Shown piece after piece: positions 53,629 to 63,814 of a stretch of 64,000 nucleotides of DNA. The notes under the pieces are model-generated. The model was not told where the DNA came from, made no database searches, and saw only the letters and a list, made by a program, of their open reading frames with translations. The stretch's first letter is position 1. Each line of letters opens with the position of its first letter. Source of the DNA: Halopseudomonas sabulinigri (lineage in GTDB: Bacteria > Pseudomonadota > Gammaproteobacteria > Pseudomonadales > Pseudomonadaceae); assembly GCF_900105255.1 (NCBI RefSeq), contig NZ_LT629763.1, forward strand, positions 868,001-932,000. The letters are read 5' to 3'. The position numbers and the translations under genes are program-made.

Positions 53629-53666
53629 AAAAAACCCGACCCGCTGTTCTGCTGGTCGGGTTTTTT
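53629..53666. terminator. Bidirectional rho-independent terminator between adh and rlmL
   Basis: AAAAAACCCGACC (53629-53641) and GGTCGGGTTTTTT (53654-53666) are exact complements, with a 12-base loop. A-run and T-run flank the G+C stem, so it works for both convergent genes. Confidence 0.92.
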
Positions 53667-53685
53667 ATTGCCTGCGCAGTAAGGT

Positions 53686-55875
53686 CTAGGCGCGGCGGGT
53701 TATGCGCCAGGTTTTGTGAATTTTGGTGTTGCGCTGAAAGTCCTTGTCCAGCGTTTGTGCGGAAATATCCTCGACCTGATAGGCCGCCGCCACCGCGTCG
53801 TCCATACGGAAGCGCCGGAAATTGTTGGAGAAGTAAATCATCCCGCCCGGTGCCAGGCGTGCCATCGCCAGTTCCAGCAATTTTGGATGGTCGCGCTGCA
53901 CATCGAACACATCGTCCAGGCGTTTGGAGTTGGAGAAGGTCGGCGGATCAATGAAGATCAGATCGTAGCTTTGCTGCTCCTGCGCCAGCCACTCCATCAC
54001 ATCGGCGCGCTCCAATTTGTGCAGCTCCGAGAGGCCATTCAAGGACAGGTTACGCCGTGCCCAGTCGAGATACGTCTTGGACAGATCCACACTGGTAGTC
54101 GAACGCGCGCCGCCTGCGGCCGCGTGTACGCTGGCCGTTGCGGTGTAGCAGAACAGGTTGAGGAAGCGCTTGCCGCGCGCCTCCTGGGCGATGCGCAGGC
54201 GAATCGGCCGGTGATCGAGAAACAGGCCGGTGTCCAGGTAATCGGTCAGATTGACCAGCAGTTTCACCTGCCCTTCGTGCACAGTCATGAACTCGCCGCG
54301 CTGCGCCATGCGCTGATACTGCTGCTTGCCGGTTTGCCGCTGGCGCTGCTTGAGCACCACCTGGCTTTGCGGAATATCCAGCACCTGCGGGATGGCCGAT
54401 AACACGTCCTGCAGGCGCGCCTGCGCCTTGTCTTCGTCGATGCTGGCGGGCGCAGCATATTCCTGCACGTGTACCCAATCGGCGTATACGTCAACGGCAA
54501 CGGAGAATTCGGGCATATCAGCGTCGTAAAGGCGGTAGCACTGAATATCCTGCTGCCGCGCCCATTTGCCCAACAGCTTGAGGTTCTTCTTCAAGCGATT
54601 GGCGAACATCTGTGCCGACTCACTGAGGCGTGCGGTCGTCACCGGTGCGGCGGTACCCTGCTCAGTCTGTTTTTGCGTTTGCGGCGCCGCCGCCTGGGTG
54701 ATGAAGCGCTCTGGCGCCAGGTCCATCAGCAGCAGCTTGCACGGCAAGGCGCCATTGAACAGGTTGTACTGTTTGTGGCTGCGAATGCCCATGCGCTTGC
54801 CCAGGTCCTGGTTGCCGGTAAAAATCGCCGCCTGCCAACCAACGCACTGCTCGCGCAGCACCTCACCCAACTTCTGATACAGATAAACCAGGCTGGCGGT
54901 ATCGCCGAGCCGTTCGCCGTAGGGCGGATTGCACACGATCAGCCCCTGCTGCCCGCGATCCGGGCTGGGCGCAAAGGTCGCCAGCTCGCCCTGATAGACC
55001 TTCACCCACTCGGTCACGCCAGCGCGTTGAATGTTGTTGCGCACTGGCTGCAGTAGACGCGGGTCAGCTTCATAGCCGCGAATCCAGGCTGGCGGTTTGG
55101 CCAGGCCTTTTTCCGCGCGATAGCGCGCCTCATTGAGCAAGCGCTCCCACATGCTGGGTATGTGTTGTAGCCAGCGACTGAAGCCCCAGCGCTCGCGCTG
55201 CAGATTGGGCGCGACATCGGCGGCCATCAGCGCCGCCTCCACCAGAAAGGTGCCGGAGCCGCACATGGGGTCGGCCAGCGCTGCGCCCTCTTCCGCCAGT
55301 TTCGGCCAGCCGCTGCGGATCAGAATGGCCGCTGCCAAATTTTCTTTCAGGGGCGCCGCGCCCTGCTGCAAACGGTAGCCGCGCTGATGCAGGCTGACAC
55401 CGGACAGATCCAGCGCCACCTGCACCTCGCTGCGACGGCAATGCACGTTGATGCGCAGATCAGGCTGCACCTTCTCAACGCTGGGCCGCGTACCATCGGC
55501 CTGGCGTAGCTGATCAACAATCGCATCCTTGACCTTGAGTGCGCCAAAGTGGGTGTTGTCGATGCCCGGCAGGCTGCCGGTAAAGTCGATGGCAAGACTG
55601 CCATCGGCGCGCAGGTGCGCAGCCCAATCGATTTGCTGGATACCGTCATACATCTGCTGCGCGCTTTCCGCCGGAAAACGGCTGAGCACCATCAGCACCC
55701 GGTTGGCCAGCCGCGACCACAAACAGATACGGTAAGCCAGCTCCCTGTCGCCCTGCACTTCGATGCCGGTAACGGTTTCACGGGCAGAATCAGCGCCCAG
55801 CGCGAGCACTTCGTCACGCAGCAGACCCTCCACGCCTTTCGGACAGGTAACAAAAAATTCAAGGGTCTCGCGCAT
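53686..55875 (-). CDS. rlmL: Bifunctional 23S rRNA m2G2445/m7G2069 methyltransferase RlmKL
   Basis: A 729-residue two-enzyme fusion acting on 23S rRNA. The N-terminal THUMP domain (about 45-155) and RlmL methyltransferase (about 165-370, with ADPMCGSGTFLVEAA and the NPPYGERL catalytic motif) are followed by the RlmK half (about 460-729, with FLNLFCYTATASVHAAAGGA and IFIDPPTFSNSKR). Length matches the family. The frame continues upstream from a TTG, but the ATG at 55875 gives the normal N-terminus MRETLEFFVTCPKGVEGLL. Converges on adh. Confidence 0.94.
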   Translation of the reverse strand: MRETLEFFVTCPKGVEGLLRDEVLALGADSARETVTGIEVQGDRELAYRICLWSRLANRVLMVLSRFPAESAQQMYDGIQQIDWAAHLRADGSLAIDFTGSLPGIDNTHFGALKVKDAIVDQLRQADGTRPSVEKVQPDLRINVHCRRSEVQVALDLSGVSLHQRGYRLQQGAAPLKENLAAAILIRSGWPKLAEEGAALADPMCGSGTFLVEAALMAADVAPNLQRERWGFSRWLQHIPSMWERLLNEARYRAEKGLAKPPAWIRGYEADPRLLQPVRNNIQRAGVTEWVKVYQGELATFAPSPDRGQQGLIVCNPPYGERLGDTASLVYLYQKLGEVLREQCVGWQAAIFTGNQDLGKRMGIRSHKQYNLFNGALPCKLLLMDLAPERFITQAAAPQTQKQTEQGTAAPVTTARLSESAQMFANRLKKNLKLLGKWARQQDIQCYRLYDADMPEFSVAVDVYADWVHVQEYAAPASIDEDKAQARLQDVLSAIPQVLDIPQSQVVLKQRQRQTGKQQYQRMAQRGEFMTVHEGQVKLLVNLTDYLDTGLFLDHRPIRLRIAQEARGKRFLNLFCYTATASVHAAAGGARSTTSVDLSKTYLDWARRNLSLNGLSELHKLERADVMEWLAQEQQSYDLIFIDPPTFSNSKRLDDVFDVQRDHPKLLELAMARLAPGGMIYFSNNFRRFRMDDAVAAAYQVEDISAQTLDKDFQRNTKIHKTWRITRRA

Positions 55876-56139
55876 GTCGTTGATTTCCGGCAGATGATGA
55901 CGTTTATATTTCAAGGGCGGCTAAATATAAGCCGCGGTATGCCAATTCGTTCTTTGGAGGAGGCACCTCCGGTAGGGTACAACAAGCTATGACTTGATCA
56001 GCAACACGGATTCGGCGGCCAGCCTTTTACTACATGTTAGCTGGCTTCCCTCTGGTGCAACCAGTCAGTTACTGGTTCGCACACCTTCCCGCACGGCATG
56101 TGCCGTCTGGTATGTCATACCCAACGAGGACTCAACCCT

Positions 56140-56355
56140 ATGAGAAGACTCAAGCGTGATCCGATGGAACGAGCGTTTTTGCGCGGTTACCAAAATGGAG
56201 TACATGGCAAATCTCAAGACAGTTGCCCTTTCAACAGTGCCAGTGCCAGACAGAATTGGATCAATGGTTGGCGTGAAGGACGCGCGGATCATTGGGCCGG
56301 TTACACCGGCATCTCCGGTGTACACCGTTTAAACGAAATGCACGCGGTAGGTTAA
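56140..56355 (+). CDS. rmf: Ribosome modulation factor
   Basis: A 71-residue basic protein that binds 70S ribosomes in stationary phase and makes 100S hibernating dimers. The whole sequence fits RMF: MRRLKRDPMERAFLRGYQNG, then GKSQDSCPF and NWINGWREGRADHWAGYTG. An AGGA site lies 9 bases upstream. It is divergent from rlmL and convergent with pyrD, the same order as in Pseudomonas. Expression normally rises in stationary phase under the stringent response. Confidence 0.93.
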   Translation: MRRLKRDPMERAFLRGYQNGVHGKSQDSCPFNSASARQNWINGWREGRADHWAGYTGISGVHRLNEMHAVG

Positions 56356-56424
56356 GCTTTCTCTCTTTTTCAATTTTCCCCAAGGCGCTCACCCAGAGCG
56401 CCGGGCCTCGCGAAGGCCCACCCG

Positions 56425-56455
56425 GCCCCCGCTTGCGGGGGCTGCCTATTTCAGC
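56425..56455. terminator. Hairpin between convergent rmf and pyrD
   Basis: GCCCCCGC and GCGGGGGC pair around TT, near 56426-56443, followed by TGCCTATTT on the plus strand. A terminator is likely, though the T-run is short. Confidence 0.5.
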
Positions 56456-56467
56456 CCCCCGACGACG

Positions 56468-57496
56468 TCACTCAACGCGTGGCAAGGTCGCAATCGCCTC
56501 GGCACATTCCCGAATCAAACCCGGGCCGCGATAGATAAAGCCACTATAGAGCTGTACCAGACTGGCGCCTGCCGCGATCTTGTCGGCAGCATCGGCGCCG
56601 CTGAAAATACCGCCTACGCCGATGATCGGCATACGCCCCTTGAGCTCCTGCGCCAGCAGACGTACCACCTGGGTGGAAACGTCGGTCAGCGGCGCGCCAG
56701 AAAGACCGCCGGCCTCTTCGGCAAAGGTTGAGTCCGCCACCGCGCTGCGATCCAGCGTGGTATTGGTCGCTATCACCGCGTCCATGCCCTGCTCCAGCAG
56801 GGTAACAGCCACCAGGCTCACCTCTTCCGCGGTCATGTCGGGGGCAATCTTGATCGCAATCGGCACATAGCGGCCGTGCCGCTCGCTCAACTGCAGCTGG
56901 CAGGTCTTGATCTGCGCCAGCAGCTGCTTCAGCGAATCACCGTATTGCAGGGTGCGCAGGCCGGGGGTATTGGGTGAGGACAGGTTGACCGTGACATAGC
57001 TGGCGCGGCTGTAGACCTTGCGCAGGCAGTAGAGGTAATCATCTACCGCGTTCTCGACCGGGGTAGCTGCATTCTTGCCAATGTTGATACCCAACACGCC
57101 CTGATATTTCACCGCCGCCAGACGTTCGAGCATGGCGTCTACGCCCTGGTTGTTGAAACCGAAGCGGTTGATGATGGCCTCGTGCTCGGCCAGGCGAAAC
57201 AGGCGTGGCTTGGGGTTACCCGGTTGCGGCTTAGGTGTGACGGTACCTACCTCGATGGAGCCGAAGCCCATGGCCGCCAGGCCATCAACCGCCACGGCGT
57301 TCTTGTCCAGCCCGGCGGCCAGGCCGACCGGATTGTCGAAGGTCAGCCCCATAACTTCGACCGGCTGGGGCGGCACCGGGCGCACCAGTTTGTCGGCCAG
57401 CCGCAACCGCCCGGCAGCGCCAATCAGATCCAGAGCCAGATCGTGGGAGGTTTCAGCGGGCAGTTTGAACATCAGGGAGCGAAGCAGGTCGTACAT
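56468..57496 (-). CDS. pyrD: Dihydroorotate dehydrogenase (quinone), class 2
   Basis: A 342-residue membrane-associated FMN flavoenzyme that oxidises dihydroorotate to orotate with ubiquinone. The N-terminal helices ([21 protein letters not shown]) form the quinone channel, the class 2 catalytic Ser is in [12 protein letters not shown], and FMN-phosphate residues are in [15 protein letters not shown]. The [12 protein letters not shown] and NRFGFNNQG stretches are typical. Length matches the family. Monocistronic in appearance. Confidence 0.95.
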   Translation of the reverse strand: MYDLLRSLMFKLPAETSHDLALDLIGAAGRLRLADKLVRPVPPQPVEVMGLTFDNPVGLAAGLDKNAVAVDGLAAMGFGSIEVGTVTPKPQPGNPKPRLFRLAEHEAIINRFGFNNQGVDAMLERLAAVKYQGVLGINIGKNAATPVENAVDDYLYCLRKVYSRASYVTVNLSSPNTPGLRTLQYGDSLKQLLAQIKTCQLQLSERHGRYVPIAIKIAPDMTAEEVSLVAVTLLEQGMDAVIATNTTLDRSAVADSTFAEEAGGLSGAPLTDVSTQVVRLLAQELKGRMPIIGVGGIFSGADAADKIAAGASLVQLYSGFIYRGPGLIRECAEAIATLPRVE

Positions 57497-57586
57497 GGGC
57501 GCGGGCCTGGGCAGTGAAATCAGGCTGCAGAGTATAAAGGGTTATGCCCGAGGATTCAGCAGCCAGCGGTAATCGGGCGAGCAGCG

Positions 57587-57805
57587 CTACAGGCGCTCCA
57601 GCTTGAGCAGCTTGCCCTCATCGGTGAAGCTCAGGCGGAAGCTGCCGTGTACCCCGGCATGGGTCAGGAAAGGCCGCAGATGATGCGCCGGCAAACTGAC
57701 CCGGCGCCCATCCCGACTGTACATCAGCACCCGCTCGGCGCGTCCCTGGTACCAGGCCAGGTAGCGCTCGGCGGGCAATGCCAGATCGATGATCAACTGC
57801 TGCAT
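57587..57805 (-). CDS. DUF2835 family protein
   Basis: A 72-residue cytosolic protein with the DUF2835 pattern (LIIDLALPAERYLAWYQGRAERVLMYSRDGRRVSLPAHHLRPFL, quoted here as ERYLAWYQG and SLPAHHLRPF). Function unknown. The start at 57805 lies inside the end of the glutamate dehydrogenase gene, with GGGAGAGCC as ribosome-binding site; the two genes overlap by 13 bases, so translation is probably coupled. The pairing with gdhB is conserved in Pseudomonas, which hints at a functional link. Confidence 0.88.
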   Translation of the reverse strand: MQQLIIDLALPAERYLAWYQGRAERVLMYSRDGRRVSLPAHHLRPFLTHAGVHGSFRLSFTDEGKLLKLERL

Positions 57806-60800
57806 GGCTCTCCCTGCACGTTCAAACGCGCCGCCTGAGCCAGATCCAGCAATTCTCGCATGGCCACCGCCACCATCGGATAGTCCCCTGCCCCGGCGTT
57901 TTTCAGCTCGGTGAGCATGGCTTGCCAACGCAGTACCATTTGCTGATTCTGCGCCATCCAGCGGTTAACCAGATCTGCTACCGGCATGGCTGCGTCTGCG
58001 CTTTGCAGGGCCGCAATGGTCATGGTTCGGGCCTGCCAGTCCAGATCGTCGCGGTAGCTTTCACGGGCCAGCGCCTGCCAGTGGTTGTCGACCACCAGGT
58101 TGGATACCTGCTGGTTGAACCAGGGCAACTGCAGCTGACTGCCAATGGCAAAGAATACCTGCGCCACCCGCTCCGGACTTTGGCCAGTGGTATCGGCCGC
58201 CTCGACAATACCCAGCAGCGTGTAGGCATGGCCGGTGCCGGCCACCACGCGGGCAATGCCCTCTGGCACGCTGGCATCGGCGTAGTGCTGATAGCGTTCG
58301 TCCCACAGGCGGCGAATATCGCCATCCAGCAGTTGATCAAAGCGCTCCGACAGCGCCTGCACGCAAGGCGCAAAATGCTCGACCTCGCGCTGTGGCAGCA
58401 ACTCGGTGCGGCGGTTGCGGATAAACCAGCGTGTCGCCCGCCGGCCCAGCCGCATCAGCTCTTCCATCAACTCCAGCTGCACCTCGGCGGGAATCTGATA
58501 ATCCAACTGCTCGATGCCGGCAAAGTGCTCCTGCAGATGGAATACGTCACGTGCCACGACATACGCGCGCGCGATGTCGCTGGCGGTTGCACCGGTGGAT
58601 TGCTCAAGGCGGCGCAGGAAGGTAATCCCCATGTGGTTGACCAGGTTGTTGGCCAACTGCGTGGAGATGATTTCACGGCGCAAACGGTGACTGGCCAGTG
58701 CCGACTGGTACTTCTTCAACAGCACCTCGGGGAAGGCCGTTTCCAGCTCAGTCGCCAGATAGGCGTCTTCGGGTACGTCGGAGGCGGCCAGGGCTTCCTT
58801 CAAATCCGCCTTGGAATAGGAAATCAGCACCGACAGCTCGGCGCGCGTCAGCCCCTTACCGGCGGCCTTGCGCTCTGCCATCTGCTCGTCATCGGGGATG
58901 AACTCCAGCGCCCGGTTGAGTTTGCCGCTGCTTTCCATGGCACTGATAAAGCGCTGATATTCGCCCATGGTCTGCCCGGCAAGACGCTGCGCCAGACTGA
59001 TTGCCTGGGTCTGCTTGTAGTTGTTGCCCAGCACCAGGCCGGCGACCGCATCGGTCATGCTGGCCAGCAGTTTGTTGCGCTGCTTGGCAGTCATGTCCTG
59101 GCTGGCGACCACTTCATTGAGCAGGATCTTGATATTGACCTCGTGGTCGGAGCAGTCGACGCCGCCAGCGTTATCAATAAAGTCGGTATTCACCGCCCCG
59201 CCGTTAAGGCAGAACTCGATACGCCCGAGCTGCGTCAGCCCCAGGTTGCCGCCCTCGCCTACCACGCGGCAACGCAGGTCGCGGCCGTTGACCCGCAACG
59301 CATCGTTGGCCTTGTCGCCCACATCAGCATGGGTTTCACCGCTGCCCTTGACGTAAGTGCCGATGCCGCCGTTCCAGATCAGGTCAACCGGCGCCTTGAG
59401 CAATTGGTGAATCAGCTCGGTGGGCGTGAGTTTATCGGCCTTGATATCGAACAGTTCGCGCATCTGCGGCGTCAGGGTGATCTGCTTCAGGCTGCGCTCG
59501 AAAATACCGCCGCCCTTGGAAATCAGGCTGGCGTCGTAATCCGCCCAGCTGGAGCGCGGCAGATCAAACAAGCGTTGGCGCTCGACGAAGCTGCTTTGCG
59601 GGTCAGGCGTTGGATCGATGAAGATGTGCTGATGGTTGAACGCCGCCACCAACTTCAGCTGGCGCGACAACAGCATGCCGTTGCCGAACACGTCGCCGGC
59701 CATGTCGCCAATGCCGATCACCGTGATCGGGTCGTTCTGCACGTCCAGCCCCAGCTCGCGGAAATGCCGCTGCACGGAGACCCAGGCGCCCTTCGCGGTG
59801 ATGCCCATTTTCTTGTGGTCATATCCGGCCGAGCCGCCGGAAGCAAAGGCGTCACCCAGCCAGAAGCCGTACCCGGCAGCGATGCCGTTGGCGATGTCGG
59901 AGAAGGTCGCGGTGCCCTTGTCGGCCGCGACCACCAGATAAGGATCATCGGCGTCATGGCGCACCACATTGACCGGCGGCACCACCTGCCCTTCAACCAG
60001 ATTATCGGTCAAATCCAGCAGCCCCTGGATGAACAGCTTGTAGCAGGCAATTGCCTCCTGCTGCACCTCATCACGGTTGCCGCCTACCGGCAGCCGCCGA
60101 GGTACGAACCCACCCTTGGCGCCCACCGGCACGATGACCGCGTTCTTCACCTGTTGCGCCTTGACCAGCCCCAATACCTCGGTGCGGTAATCTTCCTCGC
60201 GGTCGGACCAGCGCAGGCCACCACGCGCAACCTTTCCACCCCGCAGATGCACACCCTCGACCCGTGGCGAATAGACGAATATCTCGAACATCGGGCGCGG
60301 CAACGGCAGCTCGGGTATCCCCGAGGGATCGAATTTCAGGCTGAGGTAGTCCTTGGCCTCGCCCTCGGCATCCGGCTGATAGAAGTTGGTGCGCAGGGTC
60401 GCCTTGATCAGATCCAGGTAGCGTCGCAGGATGCGGTCTTCGTTAAGCACGGCCACGTTATCCAGCGCATTGAGGATCGCCTGCTCCAGCTTTTGCTGCA
60501 TGTCTTCCAGATCGCCAGCCGACAGCTTGCGGGCCAGGTAGAAGCGCGTGCGGAACAGCCGCACCAGCTCGCGCGCAATATCCGCGTGGGCAATCAGCGT
60601 GTTGGCAATGTAGGGCAGTTCAAAGCCGAGGCGAATCTGCTTGAGGTAACGCGCATAGGCACGCAGCAGCGACACATCACGCCACGGCAAGCTGGCCAGC
60701 AGCACCAGGCGGTTGAACGCATCGTTCTCAGCCTGCCCGGCCCAGATCGCCGCGAAAGCTTCACGGAACAGGTCGTTGGCTTCCTGTATGTCGAGGCTGG

Positions 60801-62664
60801 CATTGGCGGCAAAGGTAAATTCAAAATCGTGAATCCAGAAACCAGTGCCGTCCTGCTGCGCGATATGGAACGGAAACTCACCGAGCACGCGCAGCCCCAG
60901 GTTCTCCAGAATCGGGATGACATCCGACAGCGGCAAGGGATCATTCAGGTGATATAGCTTGCAGTGCAGCACGCCCGGCTTCTGCTCCAGCGGCTGGTAA
61001 AAGCTCATCGCCAGCGGCTTGTCGGCCGTCAGTCCCAGCATGGTTTGCAGATCGACCACGCCAGTGGCCGGCGGGAAGCGGTCGCTGTAGCCGGCTGGGA
61101 AGCCTTCACCCAAGTGCGCCAGCACATCGGTGGCCCGCGCCTCGCCCATGCTCTCCAGCAGCCGGTCACGAAATTCATCCTTCCAGTCGCGGCAGGCGCG
61201 TATGACTTCCTGTTCTATTTTCACGGGGTCGATATCCAGCGTCTTGGTGGGGTCAACCCGCATAATGAACTGGGTGCGGGCCAGAATGGATTCGGAGAAG
61301 TAGGTCCAGAACTCGCTTTCGCTGGCCTGCAGCCGCTCCATCAATACCGACTGAATGGTCAGCCGAATATCGGTGGAGTACACATCGCGGGGCACGAAGG
61401 CCAGGCAGTAATAGAATCGCCCGTAGTTGCCAGAGCGCAAAAATACGCGGATCTGATTGCGCTCCTGCATCTGCACTATGCTGAGCGCCGTATCGGCCAA
61501 CTCCTCTACCGACATCTGAAACAGGTCGTCGCGCGGCAACACCTGCAACACCTGCTCCAGCTCCTTGGCCAGATGGCTACGCGGAATAAAGCCCGACACC
61601 TCGCGCACGTGCGCTACCTTGCGCCTTACGTGCGGGATGTTGTCGACCAGATCGGAGTAAACCCGTGAGGTATAGAGCCCCATGAAACGGTGCTCCAGCA
61701 CCACCTTACCGTCAGCATCCACCTCGCGGACCGAGACGTAATCAGGATAGGCCGGCCGGTGCACCCGGCTCAGGCGCGAGGCCTTGGCGAACGACAACAA
61801 CAGCGGCGCCTGCAAGTACTCGATTACCTGCGCGGGCAAGCCAGCCAGACTCTCGTCACGCGGCTCCATGGCCAGGGCGCCGAGGCTCTTGTCGGCAAAC
61901 AACCCCAGGCGCTGCTTGGGCAATCCCTCATTGACGGCAAAGCACTCGTACCCGAGAAAGGTGAAGTGATCTTCCAGCAGCCATTCAAGAAAGGCTACGG
62001 TTTCGCTGCGCTCGGAGGCAGAGAAATAGTGCTTGCCGCGCTTTTTCAGGTTGGCAATCAGCGTAGCGACCTGGCTGCACATGGCCGGAAAGTCGCGTAC
62101 GGTCACTCGCACGTTGCTCAACGCCTCCTGCAGCCCCTCTTGCAGGGCCCGCAAATCGGCGCTGGTGGTGCAACGGTCGATTTCGATATACATCAGTGAT
62201 TCAGCGCGCACCTGATCACCCGTGCTGCCGGCTTCCAGCAATGACAGCAGGTTGCCCTGCTCGTCGCGCTGCGTGGTCATGATGCTGTTTTGCAAGGTGT
62301 GGATGGCATAGCCGGAACGCGTCAGCTCCATGCGAACCGAGTCGACTAGGAACGGCAGGTCACGGTGCAGGACTTCGACCACGGTGTGCGTGCTCTGCCA
62401 ACCGTGCTGCTGGGTGTCGGGGTTGAATACCCGCAGTTTGACCTCGCCCCCGTCGAACTGCTGCAGGAAGCGCCAGCTGGACAGTGTGCAGCCGAGCAAG
62501 TCGTTATCCTGGCGCAGACTTAGCTCGTCCAGCGTGGCGATACCATAGAAGTAGCGGCAGAACAGCCGAATGGCATCTTGATCCTTTGTCTGCACCAGCG
62601 CCTGAAGCCGCTCCTGCAGTGTCTCGATAAAGCCCTGCTTAGTGCTGGCCATGATCAATGCCAT
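57793..62664 (-). CDS. gdhB: NAD-specific glutamate dehydrogenase, large (180-kDa) class
   Basis: A 1623-residue catabolic enzyme that deaminates glutamate to 2-oxoglutarate with NAD. The long N-terminal half holds ACT-like regulatory domains (for example CTTSADLRALQEGLQEALSNVRV), and the catalytic core is in the middle (LRGGKVARGGLRWSDREEDYRTEVLGLVKAQ with the substrate-binding residues, quoted as RGGLRWSDR and VGAKGGF; later GIGDMAGDVFGNGML). The C-terminal extension is typical of this class, which is activated by arginine in Pseudomonas. AGGAGG fixes the start at 62664; the frame upstream is not supported. Confidence 0.93.
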   Translation of the reverse strand: MALIMASTKQGFIETLQERLQALVQTKDQDAIRLFCRYFYGIATLDELSLRQDNDLLGCTLSSWRFLQQFDGGEVKLRVFNPDTQQHGWQSTHTVVEVLHRDLPFLVDSVRMELTRSGYAIHTLQNSIMTTQRDEQGNLLSLLEAGSTGDQVRAESLMYIEIDRCTTSADLRALQEGLQEALSNVRVTVRDFPAMCSQVATLIANLKKRGKHYFSASERSETVAFLEWLLEDHFTFLGYECFAVNEGLPKQRLGLFADKSLGALAMEPRDESLAGLPAQVIEYLQAPLLLSFAKASRLSRVHRPAYPDYVSVREVDADGKVVLEHRFMGLYTSRVYSDLVDNIPHVRRKVAHVREVSGFIPRSHLAKELEQVLQVLPRDDLFQMSVEELADTALSIVQMQERNQIRVFLRSGNYGRFYYCLAFVPRDVYSTDIRLTIQSVLMERLQASESEFWTYFSESILARTQFIMRVDPTKTLDIDPVKIEQEVIRACRDWKDEFRDRLLESMGEARATDVLAHLGEGFPAGYSDRFPPATGVVDLQTMLGLTADKPLAMSFYQPLEQKPGVLHCKLYHLNDPLPLSDVIPILENLGLRVLGEFPFHIAQQDGTGFWIHDFEFTFAANASLDIQEANDLFREAFAAIWAGQAENDAFNRLVLLASLPWRDVSLLRAYARYLKQIRLGFELPYIANTLIAHADIARELVRLFRTRFYLARKLSAGDLEDMQQKLEQAILNALDNVAVLNEDRILRRYLDLIKATLRTNFYQPDAEGEAKDYLSLKFDPSGIPELPLPRPMFEIFVYSPRVEGVHLRGGKVARGGLRWSDREEDYRTEVLGLVKAQQVKNAVIVPVGAKGGFVPRRLPVGGNRDEVQQEAIACYKLFIQGLLDLTDNLVEGQVVPPVNVVRHDADDPYLVVAADKGTATFSDIANGIAAGYGFWLGDAFASGGSAGYDHKKMGITAKGAWVSVQRHFRELGLDVQNDPITVIGIGDMAGDVFGNGMLLSRQLKLVAAFNHQHIFIDPTPDPQSSFVERQRLFDLPRSSWADYDASLISKGGGIFERSLKQITLTPQMRELFDIKADKLTPTELIHQLLKAPVDLIWNGGIGTYVKGSGETHADVGDKANDALRVNGRDLRCRVVGEGGNLGLTQLGRIEFCLNGGAVNTDFIDNAGGVDCSDHEVNIKILLNEVVASQDMTAKQRNKLLASMTDAVAGLVLGNNYKQTQAISLAQRLAGQTMGEYQRFISAMESSGKLNRALEFIPDDEQMAERKAAGKGLTRAELSVLISYSKADLKEALAASDVPEDAYLATELETAFPEVLLKKYQSALASHRLRREIISTQLANNLVNHMGITFLRRLEQSTGATASDIARAYVVARDVFHLQEHFAGIEQLDYQIPAEVQLELMEELMRLGRRATRWFIRNRRTELLPQREVEHFAPCVQALSERFDQLLDGDIRRLWDERYQHYADASVPEGIARVVAGTGHAYTLLGIVEAADTTGQSPERVAQVFFAIGSQLQLPWFNQQVSNLVVDNHWQALARESYRDDLDWQARTMTIAALQSADAAMPVADLVNRWMAQNQQMVLRWQAMLTELKNAGAGDYPMVAVAMRELLDLAQAARLNVQGEPCSS

Positions 62665-62851
62665 GCTGCCTACCTCCTGTTGCGTCTTGGGTGTGGACTG
62701 CGAACCTGCTTTGGTCTGGCTCTGCGCCCTTGTGGGGCATCCGGCCGGCGCCTGAATTATTCTTGTCTCAGGCATAGTCTAGACCAAAGGCATTTCGGTA
62801 AAGTGACGTACACTGACGCCGGCCCCAACGAACAGGACACGAAAAATTCCA

Positions 62852-63811
62852 ATGACCCATCGGGACTCACTGCTGCAGCTCAAAGCCTTCCTCGGGCAAC
62901 ACATCTTTGGTCAGGAACATTTGATTGATCGCATGCTGATCAGCCTGCTGGCCGGCGGTCATGTATTGGTTGAAGGTGCGCCCGGTCTGGCCAAGACCAA
63001 GGCCATCAAGGCGCTGTCTGAAGGCATCGAAGCCGATTTCCATCGCATCCAGTTCACCCCCGATCTGCTGCCCGCCGACATTACCGGCACCGAAGTCTAC
63101 CGGCCGGAAACCGCTACGTTCAGCTTCCAGCAGGGGCCGATCTTCCACCATCTGGTACTGGCTGACGAAATCAACCGCGCACCGGCCAAGGTGCAATCAG
63201 CCTTGCTCGAAGCCATGGCCGAGCGACAGGTCAGTATTGGCCGCGAGACCTATCCGCTGCCGGAGCTGTTCATGGTCATGGCGACCCAGAACCCGATTGA
63301 GCAGGAAGGCACCTACCCGCTGCCCGAGGCGCAACTCGACCGCTTCCTGATGCACGTACGCATCGGCTTCCCGGATGCCGCGCTGGAGCGCCAGATTCTG
63401 CAACTGGCGCGTGGCGAAGCGCGTGGCGAAGAGCCCGCCATCAGCCGCAAGATCAGCCAGGCCAGCATTCTGGGCGCGCGCCAGGAGGTGCTCGAAATGT
63501 TCATGGCCGAGGCGGTCGAGGAGTATCTCATCCAGTTGATCATGGCGACTCGCCGCGCCGAACAGTACAACCCGCAGCTGGCCGAGTGGTTGTCGATGGG
63601 CGCCAGCCCACGCGGCACCATCGCCCTGGACCGCTGCGCTCGTGCGCATGCCTGGCTGGCGGGCCGCGATTTTGTCAGCCCCGAGGATGTGCAGGCCATC
63701 GTTCACGATGTGCTGCGCCACCGCATCATGCTGAGCTTTGAAGCCGAAGCCGCTGGCATCGATACCGATCAGGCCATCAACCTGTTGATCGACTCGGTTC
63801 CGGTGGTCTGA
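62852..63811 (+). CDS. MoxR-type AAA+ ATPase
   Basis: A 319-residue cytosolic AAA+ chaperone-like ATPase. Walker A is EGAPGLAKTK (about 41-50), Walker B is VLADEIN (about 100), sensor 1 is ATQNP and the arginine-finger region is in LPEAQLDRFLMHVRIGFP. MoxR ATPases act with VWA and DUF58 proteins in the assembly or activation of membrane or metal-containing complexes. A DUF58 gene begins three bases after its stop, so this is the first gene of the usual moxR operon, which leaves the window. Confidence 0.92.
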   Translation: MTHRDSLLQLKAFLGQHIFGQEHLIDRMLISLLAGGHVLVEGAPGLAKTKAIKALSEGIEADFHRIQFTPDLLPADITGTEVYRPETATFSFQQGPIFHHLVLADEINRAPAKVQSALLEAMAERQVSIGRETYPLPELFMVMATQNPIEQEGTYPLPEAQLDRFLMHVRIGFPDAALERQILQLARGEARGEEPAISRKISQASILGARQEVLEMFMAEAVEEYLIQLIMATRRAEQYNPQLAEWLSMGASPRGTIALDRCARAHAWLAGRDFVSPEDVQAIVHDVLRHRIMLSFEAEAAGIDTDQAINLLIDSVPVV

Positions 63812-63814
63812 TCC

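Noticed and set aside
57922-60957. 1011-codon plus-strand frame opposite gdhB
   Set aside because: It is antisense to a well-supported enzyme and its predicted protein is low-complexity (Gln/His/Leu/Arg-rich), a usual mirror frame in G+C-rich genes.
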